From Hyaloscypha bicolor E (Eukaryota > Ascomycota > Leotiomycetes > Helotiales > Hyaloscyphaceae), in assembly GCF_002865645.1 (NCBI RefSeq), contig NW_020194684.1, positions 4,751,952 to 4,815,951 of the forward strand: a stretch of 64,000 nucleotides of DNA. The letters are read 5' to 3'. Position numbers and translations under genes: made by a program. Position 1 is the first letter of the stretch; each line of letters begins with the position of its first letter. A model generated the notes under the pieces. It was given only the letters and a program-made list of their open reading frames with translations, ran no database searches and was not told the DNA's origin. Positions 23,301 to 33,590 of this stretch are shown in pieces.

Positions 23301-26300
23301 TCTTTGTTCGCATGCTGCGTTCACCAGGTCTGTACAGTGTTGGTGCCGACTACGAGGAGGACAGTTCTCTGGAGCAGAAGCGTGTCGATCTCATTCATTC
23401 TGCTGCTGTGGTACTCGAGAAATCCAATCTCATCAAGTACGACAAGAAGACTGGCAAATTACAGCCGACGGAGTTGGGACGCATAGCATCCCACTACTAC
23501 ATTACCCATAGTTCGATGCTGACCTACAACCACCATATCCAACCGTCAATCACCCCAATTGAGCTCTTCCGAGTATTTGCTCTGAGCGATGAGTTCAAGT
23601 ATATCCCTGTCCGCCAGGATGAGAAATTGGAACTTGCCAAACTTTTGGGCCGCGTTCCTATCCCAGTCAAGGAGAGCATTGAGGAGCCCCACGCTAAAAT
23701 CAACGTACTCCTGCAAGCCTACATATCACGCCTCAAGCTCGAAGGTCTTGCCTTGATGGCTGATCTGGTCTATGTCACTCAATCGGCTGGACGAATTCTC
23801 CGAGCCATATTTGAGATTACCTTGAAGAAGGGCTGGTCCTCAGTTGCGAAGACAGCGTTGCAGCTTTGCAAAATGGCCGAAAAACGAATGTGGCCTACCA
23901 TGACACCGTTGCGTCAATTCCCGTCGTGTCCGAGGGATATCATACAGAAGGCAGAGAGGATTGATGTACCATGGTCAAGCTATTTTGACTTGGATCCGCC
24001 AAGAATGGGAGAGCTTCTTGGCATGCCCAAGGCCGGTAAGACCGTGTGTAGTCTCGTTGCCAAGTTCCCAAGAGTCGAAGTCCAGGCTCAGGTTCAACCC
24101 ATGACTAGGTCCATGTTGCGGATTGAGCTCACAATTACCCCGAAGTTTGAATGGGACGAGGAGATTCATGGAACTGCGGAAAGCTTTTGGATTCTTGCCG
24201 AAGACTGTGACGGAGAGGATATATTGTTCCATGACCAATTCGTTCTTCGAAAAGACTTTGCGACAGCAGAGATGAATGAGCATATCGTCGAGTTCACGGT
24301 ACCCATTACGGAACCCATGCCACCGAACTATTTTGTTACGGTTACTTCGGACAGATGGATGCACTCAGAGACGAAGCTTGCAGTTTCGTTCCAGAAGCTG
24401 ATTCTCCCAGAGAAATTCCCGCCGCATACTCCGGTGCTTGATTTGCAACCTTTGCCTGTTGCTGCGTTGAAGACGGATGACTACCGAGCGCTCTATCCTA
24501 AGTGGGAACGCTTCAATAAAATACAAACCCAAACATTCAATTCGCTATTTACGACCGACGAGAATGTATTTGTTGGCGCACCTACCGGCAGTGGAAAGAC
24601 TGTATGCGCAGAATTTGCTTTGCTCCACCACTGGTCGAAGCAAGACGCTGATCGGGCAGTATACATCGCTCCATTCCAAGAGCTGGTTGATCTCCGGTTT
24701 CAAGATTGGCGGAGTCGATTTGCAAAACTCCGTGGGGGCAAGGAAATCGTTAAATTGACGGGAGAAACGACGGCCGACTTAAAACTCCTCGACCGAGGCG
24801 ACTTGATACTCGCAACTCCAGCCCAATGGGACGTTCTGTCACGACAATGGCAACGCCGAAAGAACGTCCAGAACATTCAACTCTTCATTGCTGACGAGTT
24901 GCACATGCTTGGTGGCCAATCTGGTTTTGTGTATGAGATCATTGTTTCTCGAATGCATTACATCCGATCACAGACCCAACTTCCTCTTCGAATCGTCGGG
25001 CTTAGTGTCTCACTATCTAATGCCCGAGATATTGGCGAGTGGATCGATGCAAAGAAGCACAACATATACAATTTCAGCCCGCATGCCCGCTCTGTGCCCT
25101 TGGAGCTCCACATACAGTCATTCACAATTCCTCACTTCCCATCACTAATGCTTGCCATGGCGAAGCCGGCCTACCTGTCCATTCTTCAGATGTCTCCGGA
25201 TACACCTGCAATTGTTTTCGTCCCCAGCAGAAAGCAGGCTCGAGCCACAACGCGGGACTTGTTGCTAGCTTGTGCGGCCAGCGATGATGAAGACCGATTC
25301 CTGCACGCCAATGTCGAAGAAATGATGCCGATCCTGGAACGAATTCAGGAAGAAGCTTTAGCTGAGGCTATATCTCATGGAATCGGTTACTATCATGAAG
25401 CTCTGAGCACCAACGACAAACGAATCGTGAAGCATCTTTATGAACAGGGGGCTATCCAAGCCCTAGTCGCTTCTCGTGATGTCTGCTGGGAGCTAGATTG
25501 CACAGCACACTTGGTCATTGTTATGGGTACCCAATACTATGAGGGCCGAGAGCACCGATATGTAGATTACCCATTGAGTGAGGTTCTCCAAATGTTCGGC
25601 AAAGCATCGCGCCCACTTGAAGACAAACTTGGCAGAGGAGTGCTGATGGTACCCGCTGTAAAGCGCGAGTATTACAAGAAATTTTTGAACGAGGCCTTGC
25701 CAATAGAGAGTCATCTCCAGGTCTATCTGCACGATGCTTTCGTTTCCGAGATCAGCACGAAGATGATTGAGTCTGCCGACGATGCCATTAATTGGACTAC
25801 GTTCACATACTTCTATCGTCGCCTTCTCGCAAATCCTAGCTACTACAGTCTCATAGATACCTCTCACGACGGTCTCAGTGCCCATTTGTCAGAGCTCGTG
25901 GAAATCACGCTGAAGGATCTCGCCGAATTCAAGATCATCGACGTAGACGAGGAAGAAGATACAGTGACACCGCTAAATGCTGCTATGATTGCTGCGTACT
26001 ACAACATTTCATACATTACCATGCAAACGTTCTTGTTGTCATTGAGCGCTAGGACGAAGCTCAAGGGCATCCTCGAGATTGTTACATCGGCCACAGAATT
26101 TGAGTCGATCCAGATCAGAAGACACGAGGATAGCTTACTCCGACGAATCTATGACAGAGTTCCTGTCAAGATGGCACAGCCTAGCTACGACTCCCCGCAT
26201 TTCAAGGCGTTTGTTCTCCTTCAAGCACATTTCTCCAGGATGCAGTTGCCTATCGATCTCGCAAAGGACCAGGAGATTATATTGACCAAGGTTCTCGGCT

Positions 26301-27061
26301 TGCTCAGTGCCACTGTCGATGTTCTGTCTTCTGATGGCCACATCAATGCGATGAATGCCATGGAAATGTCGCAGATGGTTGTGCAGGCTATGTGGGATCG
26401 TGACAGTCCTCTGAAGCAAATTCCTCACTTCACGCCTGAAGTCATTAAGGCCGCCAATGAATCTGGGTATGTATGCTCAACGCCCTGCAAGTCTCTAGAT
26501 GCTAATTATGAAACTCATCACAGGATCAAGGATATATTTGAATTCATGGATGCGATGGACCCCGAGAACCCTAATTACACTACACTCATCAAACATCTGG
26601 GGTTGTCGCAAAATCAGCTGGTTCAGGCAGCAAATTTTACAAACTCGAAATATCCCAATATCGAGCTCGATTTCGAAGTTGAGGATCCGGACGAAATCAC
26701 AGCTGGAGCTCCAGCGTACATCAAGGTCAAAATTACTAGAGAGGTTGACGAGGATGAAGAGTCAGTCGATTTGGACTCTACTGTTCATGCACCTTTCTAC
26801 CCTGTGAAGAACAAGATGGAAAATTGGTGGCTGGTTGTGGGTGAGGAGAGCTCAAAGACACTCCTTGCGATCAAGCGGATCACTATTGGAAGGGCCTTGA
26901 ATTTGCGCCTCGAGTACACTGTGCCAACCCCTGGAGAGCACGAGTTGAAATTGTTCCTGATGAGTGACAGCTACGTTGGAGTTGATCAAGATCCGAGCTT
27001 CACAGTCAATGTTGCAGAGGGGATGGATGAAGATGAAGATGATGAAGAAGACGAGGAGTAA
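20327..27061 (+). CDS. BRR2: Pre-mRNA splicing helicase Brr2 (U5 snRNP)
   Basis: Probable model: join(20327..26466, 26524..27061), 2225 residues. The N-terminus is a plug-like region with acidic tracts. Cassette 1 has APTGSGKT (about residue 566), DEIH (about 680), SAT and QMLGRAGRPQYD, then a Sec63 domain. Cassette 2 has APTGSGKT (about 1420) and DELH (about 1523), but SVS for SAT and QMFGKASRP for motif VI, as expected for the inactive regulatory cassette; a second Sec63 domain follows. The tail is acidic. Brr2 unwinds U4/U6 to activate the spliceosome, under control of Prp8 and Snu114. The frame is open for 2244 codons, but bases 26467-26523 are almost surely an intron of 57 bases without a stop (GTATGT donor, GCTAAT branch, CACAG acceptor); splicing gives the conserved ESGIKDIFEFMD. 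Confidence 0.96.
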   Translation: MTDQQRDVSQYKYSAMSNLVLQADRRFVTRRNDEVTGDPESLAGRLSIRDMGSRNARDNIPKQKKKASGLPDVERGGLQEGQDVLEREQRKRKRGEPAQLRGTGILSAADALVEGIVYRPRTSATRATYDLILTTVANNLGDVSHEIVRSAADAVLEYLKDDDMKDLDKKKEIDDLLGTTLNPKQFNELVNLGKKITDYDAQDEDEVMGDGENGVEDGAEIDDRQGVAVVFDDNSEDEDGQEMVNEVRDESSEDEGDIEDRPGLEEVATAGGSGEDREEEAEELPEDEAVIIDSAPIDGGSSKNKDKSFIPTREIDAYWLQRQIGSIYSDPHTQQVKTQEALKTLSGAPDEEGGEEKPLREVENDLAELFDYENHELVHKLIANRDKVVWLTKLARAEDAEAKGVVEREIASEGLRWILDELRGIAPSGDGSKKRKLEIKMDIDVPASYMNGSAKAEHAGDGALVGGLQPRKLINLENLVFDQGNHLMTNPKVTLPQGSTKRTFKGYEEIHVPPPKKRNEPSDRDIPVTEMPEWARVPFSSATKLNKIQSKCFPQAFNDDGNMLICAPTGSGKTNVGMLTILREIGKNRNPETGEINLDAFKIVYIAPLKALVQEQVGNFGARLKPYGIQVSELTGDRQLTKQQIADTQIIMTTPEKWDVITRKATDLSYTNLVRLIIIDEIHLLHDDRGPVLESIVSRTIRKLEQTGDPVRLVGLSATLPNYRDVASFLRVDPATGMFHFDGSYRPCPLRQEFIGITEKKAIKQLKTMNDITYTKVLEHVGTNRNQMIIFVHSRKETSKTARYIRDKALEMETIGQILRSDAGSREALNAEAESVNDRELKDLLPYGFGIHHAGMSRPDRTSVEDLFNDGLIQVLVSTATLAWGVNLPAHTVIIKGTQVYSPEKGSWVELSPQDVLQMLGRAGRPQYDTYGEGIIITTATEMQYYLSLLNQQLPIESQFVSRLADNLNAEVVLGNIRSRDDGVEWLGYTYLFVRMLRSPGLYSVGADYEEDSSLEQKRVDLIHSAAVVLEKSNLIKYDKKTGKLQPTELGRIASHYYITHSSMLTYNHHIQPSITPIELFRVFALSDEFKYIPVRQDEKLELAKLLGRVPIPVKESIEEPHAKINVLLQAYISRLKLEGLALMADLVYVTQSAGRILRAIFEITLKKGWSSVAKTALQLCKMAEKRMWPTMTPLRQFPSCPRDIIQKAERIDVPWSSYFDLDPPRMGELLGMPKAGKTVCSLVAKFPRVEVQAQVQPMTRSMLRIELTITPKFEWDEEIHGTAESFWILAEDCDGEDILFHDQFVLRKDFATAEMNEHIVEFTVPITEPMPPNYFVTVTSDRWMHSETKLAVSFQKLILPEKFPPHTPVLDLQPLPVAALKTDDYRALYPKWERFNKIQTQTFNSLFTTDENVFVGAPTGSGKTVCAEFALLHHWSKQDADRAVYIAPFQELVDLRFQDWRSRFAKLRGGKEIVKLTGETTADLKLLDRGDLILATPAQWDVLSRQWQRRKNVQNIQLFIADELHMLGGQSGFVYEIIVSRMHYIRSQTQLPLRIVGLSVSLSNARDIGEWIDAKKHNIYNFSPHARSVPLELHIQSFTIPHFPSLMLAMAKPAYLSILQMSPDTPAIVFVPSRKQARATTRDLLLACAASDDEDRFLHANVEEMMPILERIQEEALAEAISHGIGYYHEALSTNDKRIVKHLYEQGAIQALVASRDVCWELDCTAHLVIVMGTQYYEGREHRYVDYPLSEVLQMFGKASRPLEDKLGRGVLMVPAVKREYYKKFLNEALPIESHLQVYLHDAFVSEISTKMIESADDAINWTTFTYFYRRLLANPSYYSLIDTSHDGLSAHLSELVEITLKDLAEFKIIDVDEEEDTVTPLNAAMIAAYYNISYITMQTFLLSLSARTKLKGILEIVTSATEFESIQIRRHEDSLLRRIYDRVPVKMAQPSYDSPHFKAFVLLQAHFSRMQLPIDLAKDQEIILTKVLGLLSATVDVLSSDGHINAMNAMEMSQMVVQAMWDRDSPLKQIPHFTPEVIKAANESGYVCSTPCKSLDANYETHHRIKDIFEFMDAMDPENPNYTTLIKHLGLSQNQLVQAANFTNSKYPNIELDFEVEDPDEITAGAPAYIKVKITREVDEDEESVDLDSTVHAPFYPVKNKMENWWLVVGEESSKTLLAIKRITIGRALNLRLEYTVPTPGEHELKLFLMSDSYVGVDQDPSFTVNVAEGMDEDEDDEEDEE

Positions 27062-27757
27062 GATATCATTGTCGCTTTCCCACAAAAGAACTGTGTTGTA
27101 TAGTAGACTGGAATGAAGGAAAAGTTTATTTGGACAGATCGCGGGTTTTATCATTTCAACATACCCTCGGGGACTGCTTGAGATGAGCATCGTCCAATGG
27201 TTTCTTTTGCTTGGCCGCCAGTGGTGTTGGGGCGGCGGCGCACAGTTCATAGGTGAGTCATGATTGGCGCCGGCGGAAGAGGGCTATTTTTCAGTGTCAC
27301 CGTCAGAATGTGGTTGTTGGGATCACCAGTTGGTGTCTTATGTTGACCTCAATCTTGCCCATTATCTTTTTATTTTTCATTCACTTATTTGTCCTAGTTG
27401 ACACGCAACTGTCGGCCTTGTCAAGTCAAAGACGAGGATCAAAACAGTGAGTTTATACGTTCACGTTCACTTTCCCCCGTTGTTGTTATGTAGTGCCGTT
27501 GATGATCATTGGTCACATGACGGTGCTAGGCTGTGGGTGCTTTGGCTCGCTCCGCTACGAAATCTTTTGAGCATCATATTTCCATCGCATCTTACCCATT
27601 CCCTCCGCCTGTCCGCCATCGCATCAAGGCGTTCATCGATCTGTGCATCAGCATACTCGGAACTGATTGTAAACCCTGAGAATATCTCGTCGCGTCCACT
27701 GCAACCTCACTCGTGCACCACCCCTGCCCGTTCACCTTGTCTGCGGCGCGACAAAAG
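27062..27757. other. Intergenic region, BRR2 3' flank and PWWP-gene promoter
   Basis: 696 bases. The first part is the BRR2 3' flank. From about 27430 the sequence is pyrimidine-rich and is probably the promoter and 5' leader of the next gene. No RNA gene or repeat recognised. Confidence 0.45.
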
Positions 27758-29894
27758 ATGTCGGAAGAGGCAAACCCACAAGCTGCCGTCGTGCCCTCTC
27801 CTGCAGCAGAGCCTGTACCAGTTTCTGATGCCATGGCACATCCAGAAGTGAGGGCGGATGCAAATGGGGCAGTCCCCAATGGTGCTCCCGAGGTGGCTAC
27901 TGAACCCAAGGAAGTCGCGATACCTACAACAAACGACGCGCCTGCACCTACTGAATGTAAGTCCCTCGATCAAACGTTCGCGTTTTATTCATCTACTGAT
28001 TCAATTCTTTCCGCGTTCAGCTACAAAACAAGAAGAGACAAACGACAAACAAACCAGGCCTGAGGACGTCACACAAGACAAACCTGCACCCCCACAAGAA
28101 GACACCGATATGGCGGACAGTACAAAGCATGATGGCGATGCAGCACCAGCCGGTGATGAATCTGCTGAACCGACCACTGACACGCCAGCTTCGACCGGCA
28201 AGGGCAAAGCTCGTCGCAAGTCAGGCGGGATTCCAGAGCACAAGGGCAAGAAACTGAACAAGAAGGCCTCGAAGGCAAAGCTGACCCATGCTGACGCTAA
28301 GCCCGGCGATTACTTCTACGTCAGATTGAAGGGGTATCCATTGTGGCCTGCAATCGTCTGTGACGAGAGCATGCTCCCCAACACCCTGATCAAGACAAGA
28401 CCAGTCACGGCTGCGAGACCCGATGGCAAATATCGTGATGACTTCGAGGATGGCGGACCCAAGGTCAAGGATCGGTCATTCCCTGTCATGTACCTGCACA
28501 CAAACGAGTTGTAAGTTGTCGAATCCTCTCTTGTTTGTGCCTCATGCTGATCCACTGATCAGTGGTTGGATCCCCAACTACGATCTAGTTGATATGGACT
28601 TTGATGAAGTCGGGAACGTCTCGGCGAATATGAGAAAGGATTTGGCTGCTGCACATCAACTTGCTGCCGAACAACACGACTTAGACTACTTCAAGGATAT
28701 TTTGAAGAGTTTTATGGAGGCCCGCGAAGCTGAACGTGCAGCAAAGGAAGCAGCAAAAGCCGAGAAAAAGGCAAAGAAGGCAGCTGCGAAGAAGGAAAAG
28801 AAGACACCGAAGGTCGTTGAGGATGGGGACGATGAGGACATTGATATGGCCGACGCACCCGGTGAAGTGGACTCAGAGGCGCCAGGCATGACAGCAGTTG
28901 AGGAGCCTAAAACTAAGAAGCGCAAGCCCCCTATCACAGCAGAAGATGTAAGTTGATCCCCTCTGCAACACCTCAAATAGACCCTGAATTTGCTGAGACC
29001 CCACAGCGCGACTCCGTCAAGAAGCCTCGGACTAGCATCAAATTGAATACCACACCGAAGGCACCAAATGGTACATCTACCCCAAAATCCGCCAAGGACT
29101 CTACAACCAAATCCACGAAGCCCAAGACCAAAAAGTCCGCTCCCAAGGCACCGGAGACCCCTGAGGTCGTAGTGCCAAAGGAACCCGAAATGACAGCTGA
29201 GGAGAAGCGAGCCAAGAAGGAGGTAGGTCATTATAAGGCCTGGGGCGGAGACACATGTTGACATCCTTTTAGAAAGAGATTCTGTTCTTGCGACATAAAC
29301 TTCAAAAAGGCCTATTGACCAGAGACCAGGATCCAAAGGAGGAAGAAATGAAGCAAATGTCGGAATATGTCCTCAAACTCGAAGGTTATGCAGATCTCGA
29401 GGTCAGCATCATTAGAGCCACAAAGATCAACAAGGTGCTCAAGGCTATCTTGAAACTGAACACCATTCCCAAGGAAGAGGATTTCCGCTTCAAACCTCGA
29501 TCTCAAAGTCTTCTCGACAAGTGGAACAAGCTCCTCGCAAGCGAGCAGGGCACTCCGGCTGCCGCTCCGGCAAATACCAATGGAGCTCCCACTGAGACGA
29601 AGACGGACGCGGAGGAGGGCAAAGCTTCTCCAGCGGAGCCTACAAACGGCAACAAAGAGTCTCCCACAGAGGAGAAGGCTGAGGAGAAAACCCAAGAAGA
29701 TGCTCCGCTAGCTGAGTCGTCAGTCCCAGAGGCTAAGGACATTCCAGCAGTTGGCGAAACCGCCCCTGCTCCATCAATTGAAGAGCCTTCGAAAGTAATG
29801 CCATTTTCACTTATATCACAACCACGAGAAGATAAGGCTAACAGTTGCCCAGGAATCGATTCCAGAACCAGTCCCAGTAGAAACTTCTACTTAA
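27758..29894 (+). CDS. PWWP-domain chromatin protein
   Basis: Gene model: join(27758..27956, 28021..28510, 28563..28947, 29007..29222, 29273..29794, 29853..29894), 617 residues, five introns of 50-64 bases. An Ala/Pro/Glu-rich disordered N-terminus leads into a PWWP domain (about 158-245; GDYFYVRLKGYPLWPAIV, the LWPA being the signature variant). A Lys/Ala/Glu helix with basic clusters (KKAAAKKEKK, KTKKRKPP) follows, then a compact helical module (ILFLRHKLQKGLL to TIPKEEDFRFKPRSQSLLDK, about 431-510) resembling a TFIIS-N/LEDGF-type bundle, then an acidic low-complexity tail. PWWP domains bind H3K36-methylated nucleosomes; in yeast the related Pdp3 sits in NuA3b. Whether this is the Pdp3 orthologue I cannot say. 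Confidence 0.85.
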
Positions 29895-30549
29895 ATAGCT
29901 AATTTCCTGATCTTTGCGATTACTTTGTGATGGTTGCGCCAGCCCGCCATCATACGACAGATACCGTTGATACATCGTTAGGGATGGTCGATTGATGAAT
30001 CACTGCACTAATTTTGCTAGTCATTGCTCATCCTTTGAAGCATTCACTTCAAGGCAGCAAGCAAATGAGCAAAACTTTCTGCATTCGCACTGCGATTCTG
30101 CTTTGCGATTCCGAATGTAACACTATGCGCTGGAATCTTTCACCTGGTTTCGGAGCTGCTTGGCATGACATGGTTGGTTCACATATTGTAAAAATTTCGA
30201 CTCTCGACTTTCTAAAATTGCGCCACGGGGTGGAGGAACGAGACAGGCAGAAGGAGAAGAATTGGTCTGCTTTGATCGTCTGCATGAACGCTCGTTATCA
30301 GTCTGATTGGTATTGGCAGTTCCTCTTTACGCTAGGCAATAAAAGCGCCTCAAACTATTCCCTCCACACTGAAAAACACGTGAAATGAATGAAGGGAACG
30401 AACGAGTTGACCTCGAGATTCAAGTACAGTACATTTGCTCACCAGATTTTCCGAGAGGCGGTGAGCCGGGCATTTTCTGCCGGATCAAAAAAGTTCAGCC
30501 TTCATCCAATCCATCCCCACTACGCAACTCACTCTCCACGAAAATCACA
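29895..30549. other. Intergenic region upstream of RCL1
   Basis: 655 bases between two plus-strand genes. The RCL1 frame is open upstream of its likely start to 30385, but that extension is not protein-like. No tRNA or other RNA gene recognised. Confidence 0.45.
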
Positions 30550-31767
30550 ATGGCTACACCAGCCCCAGAATTCTTGCGCTTCACAACCCATAAATCGCTC
30601 GCCCAGCGTCTCGTTCTCTCAACACTTACCGGAAAGCCTATCCACATCTCCCAAATCCGCTCCTCATCGACTACGAATCCTGGTCTAACACCGCACGAAA
30701 TCTCTTTCCTGCGCCTCTTAGACAGTATCACAAATGGCTCGGTCATGCAGATATCATACACAGGCACGACATTGACATATATGCCGGGATTGATAACGGG
30801 AGGAGCGGTTACTGGTGGGAGTGGAGACGTCGTGAGATGCGCACTGCCGGAGACGTGTAGGAGGGGCGTGAGCTGGTTTTTGCTGCCGCTGTGTATGTTG
30901 GCGCCATTTTCGAAGGGGCCGGTCAATGTGAGGTTCGAAGGGGAAGGCGTCATTACGAGCGCGACCGAGACTGGGGATGTGTGCGTGGATACTATTCGCA
31001 CGGCAATATTACCGCTGTACGAGCAATTTGGGATCATGGGGAGTAAATTGGAGCTGAGGGTACTGCAGAGATCTTGCGCGGGTCCTAGTGGAAAGGGTGG
31101 AGGAGGCGTAGTAGAATTGAGGTTTGGGAGCCAGGTCAGGTTACCGAAAACCTTGCATTTGAACAGGAGTCCTGGGAGGGTCAAGAGGATACGAGGCGTG
31201 GCTTATTGTACGGGGGTAGCGGCGAGTGGGAATGCAAGAATGATACATGCTGCAAGGGGAGTGCTGAACCCGCTGGTCAGTGATGTGCATGTTGCTGCGC
31301 AGTATGATCAAGCTCCGTTGGTGTCGAGGGGGGATAAGTCAGATCCCAAGGCAAAGAAGAGGACGGGTATTGGGTTTGGGCTCTGTTTGATTGCTGAGAG
31401 TAGCTCGGAGGGTGTGATATACTCAGCTGATGTGCCAGCTCCGAGTTCAGGTGGCGTTACGCCTGAAGATATAGGGAAGCAGTGTGCGTACCAGCTATTG
31501 GATAATATTTCTCAAGGAGGATGTGTGACGAGAGTCGGCGCACCCACAGTCCTGACTCTCATGGCTTTGGGCTCAGAAGATGTCGGGAGACTAAGGTTAG
31601 GGAGAGATGTGATAGGAACAGAAGACATAATAGGACTGGGACGGGACCTCAAAAAGTTCGGGGCAAGCAATTGGGGGTTAAGAGATGCCGAAGACGATGG
31701 AAGTGGAGATATCATCGTCAGTGTCAAAGGCTCTGCGGTTGGGAACGTAGGCAGAAAGATAGCATAA
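30550..31767 (+). CDS. RCL1: rRNA-processing protein Rcl1 (RNA 3'-phosphate cyclase-like)
   Basis: Intronless, 405 residues. Start chosen at 30550 (MATPAPEFLRFTTHKSLAQR), since FTTHKSLAQRLVLSTLTGKP is the conserved Rcl1 N-terminus; the 55 codons before it look like leader. Other family blocks are YMPGLITGGAV, GRVKRIRGVAYCTGVA, GIGFGLCLIAESSS and a C-terminal VGAPTVLTLMALGSEDVGRL. The RNA-cyclase catalytic His motif is not apparent, as known for the Rcl1 branch, which has no cyclase activity. Rcl1 binds Bms1 and acts in early 18S pre-rRNA cleavage in the nucleolus. The stop lies 89 bases from the converging DSC4 stop, so the transcripts probably overlap. The coding sequence is noticeably richer in G and in GGG/AGG codons than its neighbours. 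Confidence 0.93.
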   Translation: MATPAPEFLRFTTHKSLAQRLVLSTLTGKPIHISQIRSSSTTNPGLTPHEISFLRLLDSITNGSVMQISYTGTTLTYMPGLITGGAVTGGSGDVVRCALPETCRRGVSWFLLPLCMLAPFSKGPVNVRFEGEGVITSATETGDVCVDTIRTAILPLYEQFGIMGSKLELRVLQRSCAGPSGKGGGGVVELRFGSQVRLPKTLHLNRSPGRVKRIRGVAYCTGVAASGNARMIHAARGVLNPLVSDVHVAAQYDQAPLVSRGDKSDPKAKKRTGIGFGLCLIAESSSEGVIYSADVPAPSSGGVTPEDIGKQCAYQLLDNISQGGCVTRVGAPTVLTLMALGSEDVGRLRLGRDVIGTEDIIGLGRDLKKFGASNWGLRDAEDDGSGDIIVSVKGSAVGNVGRKIA

Positions 31768-31856
31768 TCAAAGTTATCCGAGCCAAATTGTTGTGAGAGA
31801 GTTGGGGAATCATTGACATTTGTCTCGAAGCTATTATACAACGCGTGTTTTTTTCC

Positions 31857-32929
31857 TCAAGGGGTCAGGTTTTGCTGAAACCTTGCACTAGCAGCGTTCA
31901 AACGACGATTCGCTGCAACAGCAGCGAACTCTGCACTGAAACCCATAGTCTGAATAGCAGATTCAGTTGCATTCCCATAATCCGCCCACTGCTTCTTTAG
32001 ATTGTGTATCACATGGAAATCCGCCAAAATAGCCGTTCCAGACCAAAATGTATCCAAAGGATCCTCGTCGTCTTCCCGCGGAGGTGGTTCAGCTAAGAGC
32101 CGTTCCCGCTCTTCGTTTCGCTCTTGCCCTTCGGTTTCCATCGTAGAGGGTCCATCACCTCGTGCTGTCATAGGTTGTAGTTCCATATCCCCATTAGCCG
32201 TAACCCCAGTTCTCATGATTCCTCGTTCTTCCGCATCATGGTCCTGTGCTGAGGCTACAGTTGCTCGTGGTTGATCCGTAGCTGATGTAGCTGGCGACAG
32301 GTATGCTGCTATTAAAGCTGATAACCTCTCTTTTTCCACATGGACTGCAAGCATAAAACACTGCAGCCCGAGAATCAGCAGATCCAGTAACACTAAGTGT
32401 ATTTTCGACGTTGGCCCTTTTTGCCCAATGAGATCGACGATCACGCCCCCATGGAGATAGCCCCGCATAACCTCGCCAGCTTCGGACCGCGCAGTAAAGA
32501 TATGTAGGAGTATACAGACGAGGTTGGGACCAAAGATGGCGCCGATGTAGGGTCGGTGTTGAGCCGCAGGCGGTATAAAGTTGGGTTTTGGCGTGAGGAA
32601 GATCATTTGATTGAGGACGCGGAGAAGAAGTCGGAAGAGTGAGCAGCTGTGATGCATTAGCATAGGCAACTGGTGAAGCATAGGTGCATGTACTCCATGT
32701 AATATACTAAGCTCAGCTCAGCGTAGATGAGGATATCGAGATTATTCGTGAGACTCGTGATGAACTCAAATTTCTTTTTCATCTGCGCCTGGGCTCTCTT
32801 GACCGCCGGACTTTCCTCATCCTGTCGTCTCTGCGTAGACTCTACCGAATCTGCTGCTTGTCCTGCCTCGCTCGTGCTCGTGGGGTTCTCGCTCCTGGGC
32901 AGGTCAGTTGGCGAAGAGTCATTGTTCAT
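31857..32929 (-). CDS. DSC4: Dsc E3 ubiquitin ligase complex subunit 4 (DUF1746)
   Basis: Gene model: complement(31857..32646, 32694..32929), 341 residues, one 47-base intron. The splice junction was set by the conserved YYMDCSLFRLLLR, which spans it. The N-terminus is polar and disordered. Membrane segments lie around LDILIYAELSLVYYM, CSLFRLLLRVLNQMIFL, YIGAIFGPNLVCILLHIF and IHLVLLDLLILGLQCFML. A long cytosolic C-terminus carries FWSGTAILADFHVIHNLKKQ. This is the DUF1746 layout of fungal Dsc4, part of the Golgi/endosome Dsc ubiquitin ligase that in Aspergillus and fission yeast is needed for SREBP cleavage and membrane-protein quality control. Other Dsc subunits are not in the window. Confidence 0.85.
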
Positions 32930-33590
32930 AGCTCTTTGGGCATCATTGGGACGACTAGAAGCTGTGTTTGGTGTGAAGCTTCACATGGCTTGACGAAGAG
33001 ATGGAAGATGGACGGGCATTAAAATGCGGCTTTTGTCGGTAGCTTGCGCTTGTTGATTGCCTGTAAACTTCCAAGACTAACGAGTAACGCCAGCCGCAGC
33101 CTTGGCTTGAAGCTCTCGCACGTGATCATGGCCGCATCAATTTCGTCCAAATATATTTCTGTGCAATGGCAAATTCAACTTATTTCATGTGTATTAACAA
33201 TACGTCAAGTATCATACATCAAACTTGTACAGGGATAATTTGGTGAGTGATTCGGACCCCAATTTGCGACCTACTCGGAAGCCCCTTTAAAGCTCCCTTG
33301 AGGCTTGAGCTTCGAAGGGAAGACCGAAAAGAGTTTTGCTCTCAAAATTGAAGACACGGTAAAAGTTCTGAAATTCAATAATTTCACATTGCATCTTCAA
33401 TATTTGTTTTATTCTTCTTATCAACGTTATCTCGTAACCAGGTTCAACTTGTGGCTTGCAAAGCACCATGTTCCAACATGCCAAGGACTTGAGTTCGTTG
33501 ATACTCATTTTCAACCTAAGTTCCATCTTTTGTTCCTTTGCTTCAAAATGCATGTCAAACCCAAACTACAACCTCTTTACCACTGAAACA
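32930..33590. other. Intergenic region, AT-rich
   Basis: 661 bases between two minus-strand genes. Bases 33150-33450 are AT-rich with no credible coding frame. Contains the DSC4 promoter and the 3' flank of the next gene. Confidence 0.45.
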
